Below, piece by piece: positions 1 through 6,075 of a stretch of DNA of 7,842 nt. The stretch is from NCBI GenBank assembly GCA_016840025.1, contig JAEOTF010000076.1:1-7842 (forward strand), in the 5' to 3' direction. The stretch's first letter is position 1. The number at the start of each line of letters is the position of its first letter. Origin of the DNA: Candidatus Hodarchaeota archaeon. Its GTDB lineage: Archaea; Asgardarchaeota; Heimdallarchaeia; Hodarchaeales; YT1-039. The notes under the pieces were generated by a model. The model saw nothing but the letters and a program-made list of their open reading frames with translations. It was not told where the DNA came from and searched no databases. Made by a program: the position numbers and the translations under genes.

Positions 1-1389
1 AGAAGAATCACCGACCGCAACCGCCTGACCAATCATCCCCGCTGGGCTGAAATCCTGAAGGATGAATGGCATTTTACGAAAAATGTTGACCTCACGCCAG
101 ACCAAGTGTCTTTTGGTTCTTTTAGAGAACCCTGGTGGTGTTGTGCCGTCTGTGAAAATGAATGGAAAGCCAGGATTCATGACCGTACAAAGGGTCGTGG
201 ATGCCCCGCCTGTGCGGGATCAGTAGTGACTGACCGGAATCGGTTGACCAATCACCCCCGCTGGGCTGAAATCCTGAAGGATGAATGGGACTACGAAAAT
301 AATCCCAAACCGCCCGAAGAATACACCTTTGCCTCAAATGAATCTGTAAACTGGATCTGTCGGAAACCATACTGTGCTTATAAATGGTCGACAAGTGTCA
401 GTCAACGTACACGTGCGCATCCGAGTAACTGCCCCGCCTGTGCGGGATCAGTAGTGACTGACCGGAATCGGTTGACACTCCATCCATCTTGGGAAACCCT
501 TCAGTGCGAATGGGATTACGTGCAAAACGAAAGACCGCCCGAAGAATACGCCTTTGCCTCAAGTAAATGTGTGAACTGGGTGTGTCAGAAACCAGACTGT
601 GCCTATAAATGGCTGGCGACAATTGCTCAACGTACATATAGACAAAATCCAACAGGTTGCCCCGCCTGTGCGGGATCAGTAGTGACTGACCGGAATCGGT
701 TGACCAATCACCCCCGCTGGGCTGAAATCCTGAAGGATGAATGGCATTCTACGAAAAACGTTGACTTCACGCCAGACCAAGTGTCCTATGGTTCTATGAA
801 GAAACCCTGGTGGCTTTGCACCGTCTGTGGACGTGAGTGGGAAGCTACGATAAACAGCCGTGTCTTACAAGGAACTGATTGCCCTGATTGTTGGGATGTC
901 TATTCTGCCCTAGTGTTGCATCCTGACTATTGGCGACCTTGGCAAGACTTTTGCGAGGTCCTCGCCAAACTGATCTATTCCGACATGCAGGTACTGACGC
1001 AATATATGGCCATTAAAGGCATTAGACCTGATATTGCCGTCAAGGATAACAATGGGAGAATTGTTCTCATCATCGAGGTCAAGATGAATGGTCTGAGTAG
1101 TTCAGTCAAGGAAGACACTGAGAACTACGCTCGTCACTGTCCACGCTTAGAGTTCTGGTGTTTTAAAAATCTCCCAGAGGATCTCGACTTCAAGACGATA
1201 ACGGAGATTCCAGTGGACTGTTTCCTACCCCACCACCTTCTTGCGCGGATCACGGACGAGCAGACGAGAACAATGATGACAAAGGCTTTCCAGCAATTAC
1301 AACTGGAAAACCAGCGGTTTATTGACGAGTTTCCAGAATTACATGCAAGGACTGGTGATACATCGCTCCTTCATTTTCTCAATAAGTAA
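1..1389 (+). CDS. Zinc-ribbon repeat protein with C-terminal PD-(D/E)XK nuclease domain (5' partial)
   Basis: The reading frame is open from base 1, so the true start lies outside the window; the GTG at 106 is only the first internal start-like codon. The visible 462 residues contain four modules of 73-76 residues. Each begins near TDRNRLTxHPxW, continues through EW and a WWxC/VNWxC segment, and ends in CPAC (CPDC in the last). This matches DUF4379-type treble-clef/zinc-ribbon repeats, with paired CxxC or Cx4C and CPxC ligands. Modules 1 and 4 resemble each other (TKNVDxTPDQVS); modules 2 and 3 form a second type (PPEEYxFAS, CAYKW). From about residue 300 the protein turns into a restriction-endonuclease-like fold. 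GIRPDIAV gives the Asp and IIEVKM the E-x-K, with an upstream helix FCEVLAKLIY carrying a possible Glu. Likely role: DNA-binding nuclease, in defence or a mobile element (inference). GC content looks higher than in the adjacent genes. Confidence 0.85.
   Translation, partial: RRITDRNRLTNHPRWAEILKDEWHFTKNVDLTPDQVSFGSFREPWWCCAVCENEWKARIHDRTKGRGCPACAGSVVTDRNRLTNHPRWAEILKDEWDYENNPKPPEEYTFASNESVNWICRKPYCAYKWSTSVSQRTRAHPSNCPACAGSVVTDRNRLTLHPSWETLQCEWDYVQNERPPEEYAFASSKCVNWVCQKPDCAYKWLATIAQRTYRQNPTGCPACAGSVVTDRNRLTNHPRWAEILKDEWHSTKNVDFTPDQVSYGSMKKPWWLCTVCGREWEATINSRVLQGTDCPDCWDVYSALVLHPDYWRPWQDFCEVLAKLIYSDMQVLTQYMAIKGIRPDIAVKDNNGRIVLIIEVKMNGLSSSVKEDTENYARHCPRLEFWCFKNLPEDLDFKTITEIPVDCFLPHHLLARITDEQTRTMMTKAFQQLQLENQRFIDEFPELHARTGDTSLLHFLNK
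202..744 (+). repeat. 228-bp tandem repeat inside the zinc-ribbon gene
   Basis: A block starting at bases 202, 430 and 658 recurs with an exact 228-bp (76-codon) period. The first 47 bases are identical in all three copies. The copies at 202 and 658 are identical for 87 bases (202-288 and 658-744). A fourth, more diverged and 9-bp shorter-spaced relative begins near base 10. The block encodes the end of one zinc ribbon (CPACAGS) and the start of the next (VVTDRNRLT). Silent sites are as identical as the rest, which points to recent duplication or gene conversion. Confidence 0.9.
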
Positions 1390-1479
1390 TCTCAGTACGT
1401 AAATTCTTCCAATATAGTTAAGGGGAAGCAATGCCAATATTGCGGTTTTCAAGCCCAATGTTCATTCTTTAACAAATAA
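1390..1479 (+). pseudogene. In-frame Cys-rich stretch after the nuclease stop codon (possible Cas4/RecB-like C-terminal remnant)
   Basis: Directly after the TAA at 1387-1389 the same frame stays open for 29 codons to a TAA at 1477-1479. It ends in KQCQYCGFQAQCSFFNK. The CxxC-x5-C pattern with aromatic spacing resembles the C-terminal iron-sulfur cysteines of Cas4/AddB/RecB-type PD-(D/E)XK nucleases. No start codon or ribosome site serves it. It may be the old C-terminus of the upstream nuclease cut off by a new stop, the tail of another deleted gene, a readthrough extension, or chance. The open length alone is unremarkable; the cysteine pattern is the reason to list it. Confidence 0.3.
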
Positions 1480-1517
1480 GGTCACTTCTATCAATTCTTT
1501 TGATGAATAGTACAATG

Positions 1518-1545
1518 CTTAAGTTATCTTTAAAACTATCTTAAG
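1518..1545 (+). promoter_or_regulatory. Possible promoter/operator of the EndA-like gene
   Basis: Two CTTAAG palindromes (1518-1523 and 1540-1545) lie 22 bp apart and flank an A/T element, TTTAAAA (about 1530-1536), that could be a TATA box. A start of transcription about 26 bp downstream would give a leader of about 50 nt before the GTG at 1608. Two sites about two helical turns apart would suit a dimeric repressor. This is pattern reading only. Confidence 0.25.
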
Positions 1546-1595
1546 ACGCCTTATCCGTGTAAATTTGCTGATAAATGTGAAATTAATCGGCATTT

Positions 1596-1599
1596 GAGG
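1596..1599 (+). promoter_or_regulatory. Shine-Dalgarno GAGG deciding the GTG start at 1608
   Basis: GAGG is 8 nt upstream of GTG at 1608-1610. There is no ATG at a suitable place, so this site supports GTG as the start of the EndA-like protein. Confidence 0.6.
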
Positions 1600-1607
1600 C
1601 TGCCTCA

Positions 1608-2318
1608 GTGAATAAAAGTAATAAAAAGGAATTAAAGAATCAAAACAATGAAACTAATTCCCTAAAAGAGCCTGTACAAGATAGAACTAAAGAAGAATCC
1701 GATTCTTCGGAAAAAGAAGAAATTCCTGTACCTGACTCTACGTTAGTAGAAAAAAAAGTCATAATTGAAGGTTCTGAAGCTTCCACTACTTATGAGAATG
1801 GGTATTATGGAACACTTGAGGGTGAAAAACTCATACTAGAAGCAGAAGAGGCAATACTACTCCTAGAACGAAAAAGAATTCGTGTCTACTCAGTGGAAGG
1901 AGATGAATTCTTTCCTAACAACCTAGTTTCTCAATTTTCTTCACAAAATCCTAATTTTTGGGCACAATATTTAGTTTATAAGGATTTAAGGAATAGGGGG
2001 TATGTTGTAAGGTTGGGCTTTGGGGAGTCGGCTCCGTATCGCTTGTATGAACGCGGGAAGAAGCCTGGAGTCGATGTTTCTAAGACAATTGTCTATCCTA
2101 TGCCCGAAGGGCAAGATTTAGAACTTGCTAAATTAGATGAAATTACAGCAGGCGCAAGAAGAGCACGAAAACGCTTAGTACTAGCGGTAGTAGACCGAAT
2201 AGGGGATGTGACATTTTATGCTGCGGATCAATTGAAGTTAGAACGCAATCAATTTACTCCTGTATTTCGAGAGGAAAAAGACGAAACAACACCAAATAAA
2301 GAAAATGAAGGGAATTAG
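1608..2318 (+). CDS. endA: tRNA-splicing endonuclease (EndA/SEN) family protein, catalytic His replaced
   Basis: The 236-residue protein has a charged low-complexity N-terminus (about 1-55), then the EndA body: N-terminal domain at about 62-115 (GEKLILEAEEAILLLERKR) and the catalytic domain from about 116 (YKDLRNRGYVV, YRLYERGKKPG, ARKRLVLAVVDRIGDVTFY). It ends in an acidic tail. The family cuts pre-tRNA at bulge-helix-bulge motifs with a Tyr-His-Lys triad, in M. jannaschii at 115/125/156. Here Tyr147 and Lys188 have that exact spacing, but position 157, where His belongs, is Val (PGVDVSK). The protein may therefore be a structural (beta-like) subunit paired with an active one elsewhere, or use altered chemistry. 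The body is near the usual 170-180 residues. The start is GTG with GAGG 8 nt upstream. The PilT-type ATPase begins 38 nt downstream, so co-transcription is likely. Family assignment is firm; activity is uncertain. Confidence 0.85.
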   Translation: MNKSNKKELKNQNNETNSLKEPVQDRTKEESDSSEKEEIPVPDSTLVEKKVIIEGSEASTTYENGYYGTLEGEKLILEAEEAILLLERKRIRVYSVEGDEFFPNNLVSQFSSQNPNFWAQYLVYKDLRNRGYVVRLGFGESAPYRLYERGKKPGVDVSKTIVYPMPEGQDLELAKLDEITAGARRARKRLVLAVVDRIGDVTFYAADQLKLERNQFTPVFREEKDETTPNKENEGN

Positions 2319-2344
2319 AATTAATAATTTAACCCACTTTGTAT

Positions 2345-2349
2345 GAGGT
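2345..2349 (+). promoter_or_regulatory. Shine-Dalgarno GAGGT deciding the ATG start at 2357
   Basis: GAGGT lies 7 nt before ATG 2357. A TTG at 2339 in the same frame would place the ribosome site inside the coding region, so ATG 2357 is preferred. Confidence 0.7.
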
Positions 2350-2356
2350 TAATAAA

Positions 2357-3643
2357 ATGCCAGAATCTCGCTCTTTTATAGAACAATATTTTAAAGAAAA
2401 GGATATAATGTCTGTTCATCTCCGTGTTGGATCCTATCCACTAATTAAGAGAGGAAGACCTGGCAAATGGGAACTATTAGAATTAATTGACCAGTCAGTA
2501 GTTTCAAATGAACAAGCACAAACCATTGAAGAAAACATTCTTGATATTTGCAAGAACTATCCCTCACGTGGTTCGATAGAAATTAAACAGGGAGACACGC
2601 AAGTAGTCCAACTCGATGGAATGCGAATCGTGATTGCTAAACCCCCATTTGCTGATGTTCCTGAAATCACCACTGTTCGACAAATAGTTATACGGAATTT
2701 TTCTGATTATGCACTAAATCGAGCTTTAAAAGAGCGAATGAACAAAGCAGAAGGGATCATTGTGGCAGGTCGACCAGGAGAGGGTAAGACGACGTTTGCA
2801 CAAGCTTTAGCCAATTATTATGCTGGGAATGCACAAAAAATAGTAAAAACCCTTGAAAATCCAAGAGATATGCAAGTAGTAAGCCAAATTACACGTTATG
2901 GTCCTTTAAATGGAAGCATGCGTAATTCGGCAAATATCCTGTTGCTAGTTCGCCCTGATTATGTTATCTATGATGAACTACGTAAAACACCCGATTTTAA
3001 AATATATAGTGACATGCGATTAGCGGGGGTCGGAATGGTTGGAGTAATTCACGCGTCCAAACCAATTGATGTCGTTTCTCGCTTCTTAACGCGCACAGAG
3101 ATGGGTTTATTACCCCAAATTGTAGATACCATCCTGTTTACTGAAGGGGGAGAAATAACTCAGGTTTTATCCCTTGAAATGACGGTAAAAGTTCCTGCTG
3201 GAATGACTGAAAGTGACCTTGCCCGACCCGTCATAGTTGTCAGGGATTATGAGAGTAAGATCGCTGAGTATGAAATATATACATTTGGTGAGCAAACGGT
3301 GATGATTCCTCTAAAGAAGGCTAGGACACATAGAAGACGATCTAAAGGGCGAAATCGATATGATTATAGAGAAGATGACTATTATTCGGTCAGCAAGAAC
3401 TATGAAAGTGATTTTTCATCTAAGTTCTTCGATGTTCTCGACGTTCGTATGGGGAAAAAGAATGTTATTTTTGTATTGGGCAAGAAAGCACGGAAAGGAC
3501 TTGTTAGTTTAGTAGCTGAAGATGGTACAGTCCTAGCTGCCTATATTGAAGCAAATAAAAAAGGGGAAATCCGTCTTCATAAAAGTAAAGCTATGAAATG
3601 GCTTTCTAAAGAAGATCGTATCTATTGGCGATTTGAAGTTTGA
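2357..3643 (+). CDS. COG1855 PilT-type ATPase lacking the N-terminal PIN domain
   Basis: The 428-residue protein matches the ATPase part of archaeal COG1855 from its first residues: FIEQYFKEKDIMSVHLRVG at the N-terminus, Walker A GRPGEGKTT at 138-146, Walker B region RPDYVIYDEL at 199-208, MRLAGVGMVGVIHAS near 220-234, and MTVKVPAGMTESDLARPV. After YEIYTFGEQTVMIPL (305-319) comes a strongly basic linker (about 320-340), then a small C-terminal domain (about 356-428: FFDVLDVRMGKKNVIFVLG, LHKSKAMKWL). Family members usually carry a PIN-type RNase domain of about 150 residues before this point. It is absent here, and the upstream gene leaves no room for it. The family is linked to RNA metabolism but its function is not established. 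The protein is cytosolic, probably a hexameric ATPase (inference). It sits 38 nt after the EndA-like gene. The start is ATG with GAGGT 7 nt upstream. Confidence 0.85.
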   Translation: MPESRSFIEQYFKEKDIMSVHLRVGSYPLIKRGRPGKWELLELIDQSVVSNEQAQTIEENILDICKNYPSRGSIEIKQGDTQVVQLDGMRIVIAKPPFADVPEITTVRQIVIRNFSDYALNRALKERMNKAEGIIVAGRPGEGKTTFAQALANYYAGNAQKIVKTLENPRDMQVVSQITRYGPLNGSMRNSANILLLVRPDYVIYDELRKTPDFKIYSDMRLAGVGMVGVIHASKPIDVVSRFLTRTEMGLLPQIVDTILFTEGGEITQVLSLEMTVKVPAGMTESDLARPVIVVRDYESKIAEYEIYTFGEQTVMIPLKKARTHRRRSKGRNRYDYREDDYYSVSKNYESDFSSKFFDVLDVRMGKKNVIFVLGKKARKGLVSLVAEDGTVLAAYIEANKKGEIRLHKSKAMKWLSKEDRIYWRFEV

Positions 3644-3817
3644 TTTAGGATTCTACTCATTAATGTGCATCTTCATTATATTGATTGTTATTATTATTGA
3701 ATTCTTTAACAAGCTTTTTATATTCATCCTCTAGTTCTGTAAGCTTTTTTAAATCTGTACTCACCAATGATCTGTTTTTCTTCAGTATATCCTTGATATA
3801 TACTAGCAATTCGGGAA
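3644..3817. other. AT-rich spacer with decayed upstream part of the duplicated tail and a minus-strand open frame
   Basis: Plus strand: the codons just before ATG 3818 read ILAIRE, matching VIVVRD of the upstream ATPase at the same place, until a TGA at 3794-3796. The next gene is therefore a 5'-truncated copy. T-rich runs near 3685-3700 and 3715-3722 could end transcription of the ATPase gene. A TATATA at about 3796-3801 could drive the next gene. Minus strand: a frame is open from 3866 down to a TAA at 3660-3662 without ATG; from a TTG at 3809 it would give 49 residues, charged and helical-looking (TDLKKLTELEDEYKKLVKEF). Confidence 0.4.
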
Positions 3818-4219
3818 ATGACAGATCAACCAGAATGGGAAATCTATACTTTTGGGGAACAAACGGTTATAATTTCTCTTAGGAAAGATAAAAGAACCAC
3901 TAGGCGCGCTAGAAAAAGAGACAAACAGGATTTTAAGGCCAGAGAACCTTATCCCGAAAAATATGGCTTTGATAACGAATTTTTTCCTAAACTTTTCGAT
4001 GTTCTGGACATTCGCATTGGAAAGAAAAATGTAGTTTTTGTTTTAGGCAGAAAAGCACGAAATAACGTAGTTAGCTTAGTGGCTGAAGATGGTACAATCT
4101 TAGCAGCATACCTTGAGACAAATAAAAAAGGGGAGCTTCATCTCCATAAAGGAAAAGCACAAAAACTGCAGAAGTACCCAAAAACGGGACGAAAGCTGTT
4201 TTGGCAATTTGCCTACTAA
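3818..4219 (+). CDS. Stand-alone copy of the C-terminal tail of the COG1855 ATPase
   Basis: The 133-residue protein is a paralogue of the last third of the upstream ATPase. EWEIYTFGEQTVIISL (residues 7-22) matches its EYEIYTFGEQTVMIPL. A basic linker follows (RTTRRARKRDKQ), then FDVLDIRIGKKNVVFVLG and LVAEDGTILAAY at about 60-108. Identity in the last domain is roughly 70% by eye. There is no ATPase domain or Walker motif. At least 15 codons for identical residues differ silently (for example GTA/GTT, CGG/CGA, GAA/GAG) while the protein is kept, which argues that it is under selection and not simply decaying. The start is ATG 3818 without a clear Shine-Dalgarno site; a TATATA about 20 nt upstream would fit a nearly leaderless message. 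The basic linker suggests nucleic-acid contact, and it may bind or regulate the ATPase; its function is unknown. It faces rps11. Confidence 0.7.
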   Translation: MTDQPEWEIYTFGEQTVIISLRKDKRTTRRARKRDKQDFKAREPYPEKYGFDNEFFPKLFDVLDIRIGKKNVVFVLGRKARNNVVSLVAEDGTILAAYLETNKKGELHLHKGKAQKLQKYPKTGRKLFWQFAY

Positions 4220-4245
4220 TTTATTGTTATTACCCAATCTTGTAG

Positions 4246-4253
4246 AAAAAAAA
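4246..4253 (-). terminator. T8 terminator of the rps13-rps4-rps11 operon
   Basis: On the minus strand a run of eight T begins 25 nt after the rps11 stop codon, in a 59-bp gap between convergent genes. Archaeal RNA polymerase terminates at such T-runs without needing a hairpin. Confidence 0.6.
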
Positions 4254-4278
4254 GGGTTAAATTAAAGGGGAATCGAAC

Positions 4279-4689
4279 TTAGACTCGCCGTCCTCTTCTT
4301 CCACCTGGTTTACGAGTAGAATCGTGAGGAACGGGCGTAACTTCTTCAATTCGTCTAATCATGAGTCCTGATCGGGCTAGAGCTCTTATAGCAGCTTGAG
4401 CGCCAGGTCCAGGATTCTTTGGACCATGTCCGCCTGGTGCTCGAACCTTGACAATAAGGTTACTCACCCCTTTATCTTTAGCCGCTTGAGCCACGTTAAA
4501 TGCAGCTTTCATTGCCGCATAGGGGCTGGATTGATTACGATCTGCACGAACCACTCGTCCACCAGATGAACGGGCAATTGTTTCCGCACCTGTTAAATCG
4601 GTTAAGGTGACTAAAGTATTATTGTAGCTCGCATAAATGTGAGCAATTCCCCATTTATTGATCTGCTTTTTTTTACTTTCTTTACTCAC
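4279..4689 (-). CDS. rps11: Small ribosomal subunit protein uS11 (S11)
   Basis: uS11 sits on the 30S platform and contacts 16S rRNA near the Shine-Dalgarno helix. The sequence has the family landmarks: [20 protein letters not shown] near the N-terminus, [36 protein letters not shown], and the basic C-terminus [19 protein letters not shown]. The start needs choosing. A GTG at 4698 overlaps the rps4 stop by 8 nt. The GTG at 4689 lies one base after that stop, has AGGTG at 4700-4696 with a 6-nt spacer, and gives 136 residues starting MSKESKKK, so it is preferred. Tight packing implies translational coupling with rps4. In many archaea rpoD follows directly; here the next gene faces the other way. 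Confidence 0.95.
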   Translation of the reverse strand: MSKESKKKQINKWGIAHIYASYNNTLVTLTDLTGAETIARSSGGRVVRADRNQSSPYAAMKAAFNVAQAAKDKGVSNLIVKVRAPGGHGPKNPGPGAQAAIRALARSGLMIRRIEEVTPVPHDSTRKPGGRRGRRV

Positions 4690-4690
4690 G

Positions 4691-5245
4691 CTAAGCACCT
4701 TCTGCTTTTGTGCTTGTTTCAGTTGAAACAGTGGCGGGTCTCATAGAATGATCTGGATCTTCCAGTGGAGAACCAGGAGTATACATAATGAGTTCTTCAT
4801 CATCCCTTGCTACATGATAAGAAGGTACTCGTACCTGCCGACCATTAATAGCAATATGTCCATGAATAATGAATTGTCGGGCTTGATAGGGTGTGATTGC
4901 TAATCCCAATTTTCGAACTATTGTTTGAAGGCGCCTATTAAGAAAGTCTTGCACAGAAAGAGAAAGAACAGCATCGAGGCTTGCGTTTTCTTCCTTTAAT
5001 ATTCCCAACTGAAATAACTTGTTGACAAGAATTCTTTCTTGCTCAGTACGTATTTCTTCTGGAAGAGCCAGCATTTTTCTAGCTCGTGCTCTATAACGGC
5101 GTAGAAATGTTGAAGCTTTGTATATTTCTCTTTTGTTTCGCAAACCATAGATGCCCATTAAATCCATTTCTTCTTCAAGGCGCTCTTTTGAATAGGGATG
5201 ACGGGGGCCAATAACATGCTTACGAAGTTTTCGAGGATCGCCCAT
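4691..5245 (-). CDS. rps4: Small ribosomal subunit protein uS4 (S4)
   Basis: uS4 is a primary 16S rRNA binder that nucleates assembly of the 30S body. The N-terminus [20 protein letters not shown] is typical of the archaeal/eukaryotic form, and there is no bacterial-type zinc knuckle. The S4 RNA-binding domain runs from about residue 105 to 150 ([34 protein letters not shown]). The length, 184 residues, is normal for archaea. The last 20 residues are Thr/Ser/Glu-rich, as in variable archaeal tails. ATG 5245 follows the rps13 stop by 5 nt, with AGGAG at 5260-5256 ten nt upstream. The stop TAG at 4691-4693 abuts the rps11 start. The three genes form one operon. Confidence 0.95.
   Translation of the reverse strand: MGDPRKLRKHVIGPRHPYSKERLEEEMDLMGIYGLRNKREIYKASTFLRRYRARARKMLALPEEIRTEQERILVNKLFQLGILKEENASLDAVLSLSVQDFLNRRLQTIVRKLGLAITPYQARQFIIHGHIAINGRQVRVPSYHVARDDEELIMYTPGSPLEDPDHSMRPATVSTETSTKAEGA
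4696..4700 (-). promoter_or_regulatory. Shine-Dalgarno AGGTG deciding the rps11 start at GTG 4689
   Basis: AGGTG, inside the last codons of rps4, matches the archaeal anti-Shine-Dalgarno and sits 6 nt from GTG 4689. It overlaps the alternative GTG at 4698, so it cannot serve that one. Confidence 0.6.
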
Positions 5246-5250
5246 TTAAT

Positions 5251-5712
5251 TCATACTCCTCTCTTTTTTCGAGTTACTCCAACAGTTTGACCACCGCGAC
5301 CTGTGGTTTTGGTTCGTTGACCTCTTACTTTCAAACCTAGAGCATGACGAATGCCTCTATATGACCTTATTTTCTTTGCTAGATCAATATCTTCTTTATT
5401 CGCTAGGAAAAGATCGGTACTACTTCGATGGATATTTTCACCACTTTCTCGATCCTTGCATCGATTAAGAAGAAAGGAAGGGATGTTAAAACTTGGAGGA
5501 TTGGTAATTATGTCTTCTATCAAACTTACTTCATCATCTGTAATTGTACCCATACGACGGGATGGGTCAAGCTCTGCTTTCTCGCAAATAAGCTGTGCTA
5601 GTCGATACCCAACACCCTTTACATGGGTAAGCGCATATGGAATCAATTTATCGCCTGGGCAGTCGGCACCCGCACAACGAACGATAAATTGAAATTCAAA
5701 TTCCTCGGACAA
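5251..5712 (-). CDS. rps13: Small ribosomal subunit protein uS13 (S13)
   Basis: uS13 sits in the 30S head and contacts the P-site tRNA and the 50S subunit. The archaeal form is recognised by SEEFEFQFIVRCAGADCPG at the N-terminus, the helix-hairpin HVKGVGYRLAQLI, DEVSLIEDII, and the C-terminal RNA-binding tail RGIRHALGLKVRGQRTKTTG ending KKRGV. The annotated start is TTG 5712: GAGGT at 5726-5722 lies 9 nt before it, and the product (153 residues) begins MSEEF as in other archaea. An in-frame ATG at 5721 directly abuts the GAGGT, leaving no spacer, and would add only MIH. This is the first gene of the rps13-rps4-rps11 operon, with its own TATA box upstream. Confidence 0.93.
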   Translation of the reverse strand: MSEEFEFQFIVRCAGADCPGDKLIPYALTHVKGVGYRLAQLICEKAELDPSRRMGTITDDEVSLIEDIITNPPSFNIPSFLLNRCKDRESGENIHRSSTDLFLANKEDIDLAKKIRSYRGIRHALGLKVRGQRTKTTGRGGQTVGVTRKKRGV

Positions 5713-5721
5713 ATGTATCAT

Positions 5722-5726
5722 ACCTC
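5722..5726 (-). promoter_or_regulatory. Shine-Dalgarno GAGGT deciding the rps13 start at TTG 5712
   Basis: GAGGT directly abuts ATG 5721 (spacer zero) but is 9 nt from TTG 5712. This favours the rare TTG start, which also gives the usual archaeal MSEEF N-terminus. Confidence 0.6.
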
Positions 5727-5756
5727 AATCATGAGAGTAAATCCTAACTGGAACCA

Positions 5757-5767
5757 GATATATATTT
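5757..5767 (-). promoter_or_regulatory. TATA box of the rps13-rps4-rps11 operon
   Basis: The minus strand reads AAATATATATC here. A start of transcription about 26 bp downstream, near 5736, would give a leader of about 24 nt that includes the Shine-Dalgarno site. The rest of the 5722-5963 spacer shows no convincing gene on either strand. Confidence 0.6.
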
Positions 5768-5994
5768 ATCAAGCCGTAGGCGACAAATTGAAGACTAGAA
5801 TTAATAGTTTTGCCGATAACCATCCTCAGTTATGGAGGAGTGAATATTCATTTAGAGGGATTTGAAAGATAAACTCGCTAAAAATCTTGAGAATTATCAC
5901 CAGACAGTTATTTTTTTCTTGATAAGATGCTTAGGAAAGTAAGTTTAGAAAGAATACGAGAAGTGGCGCCGGGGGTGAGATTCGAACTCACGCG

Positions 5995-6054
5995 TTGTGG
6001 AAGAGTCATTAATAACTCTTTTTTTGGGAACTAGGATTGTTGGAAGGAAAAGCC
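5995..6054 (-). other. Intron 3 of tRNA-Ser, variable arm/T stem junction (about 60 nt)
   Basis: Removal joins the GGAC side of the variable arm to CGC and the T stem. A possible central helix is exon TGGA with intron TCCA, with bulges CAG and CAA; that rule would cut one base earlier at the 3' side (59 nt). An internal hairpin AAGAGT/ACTCTT sits next to the 3' site. The 5' bulge is not closed by a local stem, unlike intron 1. Confidence 0.7.
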
Positions 6055-6075
6055 TGTCCAAAAGGACCACGAGCT

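Noticed and set aside
122..652. Two minus-strand open frames opposite the zinc-ribbon gene
   Set aside because: They are antisense to the repeated zinc-ribbon modules, repeat themselves for that reason, and have no family-like sequence.
202..744. CRISPR-like repeat pattern
   Set aside because: The repeat period is 228 bp, far above CRISPR spacing, the repeats stay in one reading frame, and they encode zinc-ribbon modules.
3685..3882. Plus-strand 65-codon frame before the tail gene
   Set aside because: Low-complexity Ser/Leu/Phe-rich translation of an AT-rich spacer; it overlaps the real gene in another frame.
4264..4282. tRNA T-arm-like string GTTCGATTCCCC after rps11 (minus strand)
   Set aside because: The bases before it cannot pair with the CCCC side, and no acceptor, D or anticodon arm is near.
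5351..5865. Plus-strand frames opposite rps13 and its leader
   Set aside because: They are antisense to a clear ribosomal protein gene and show no recognisable features.
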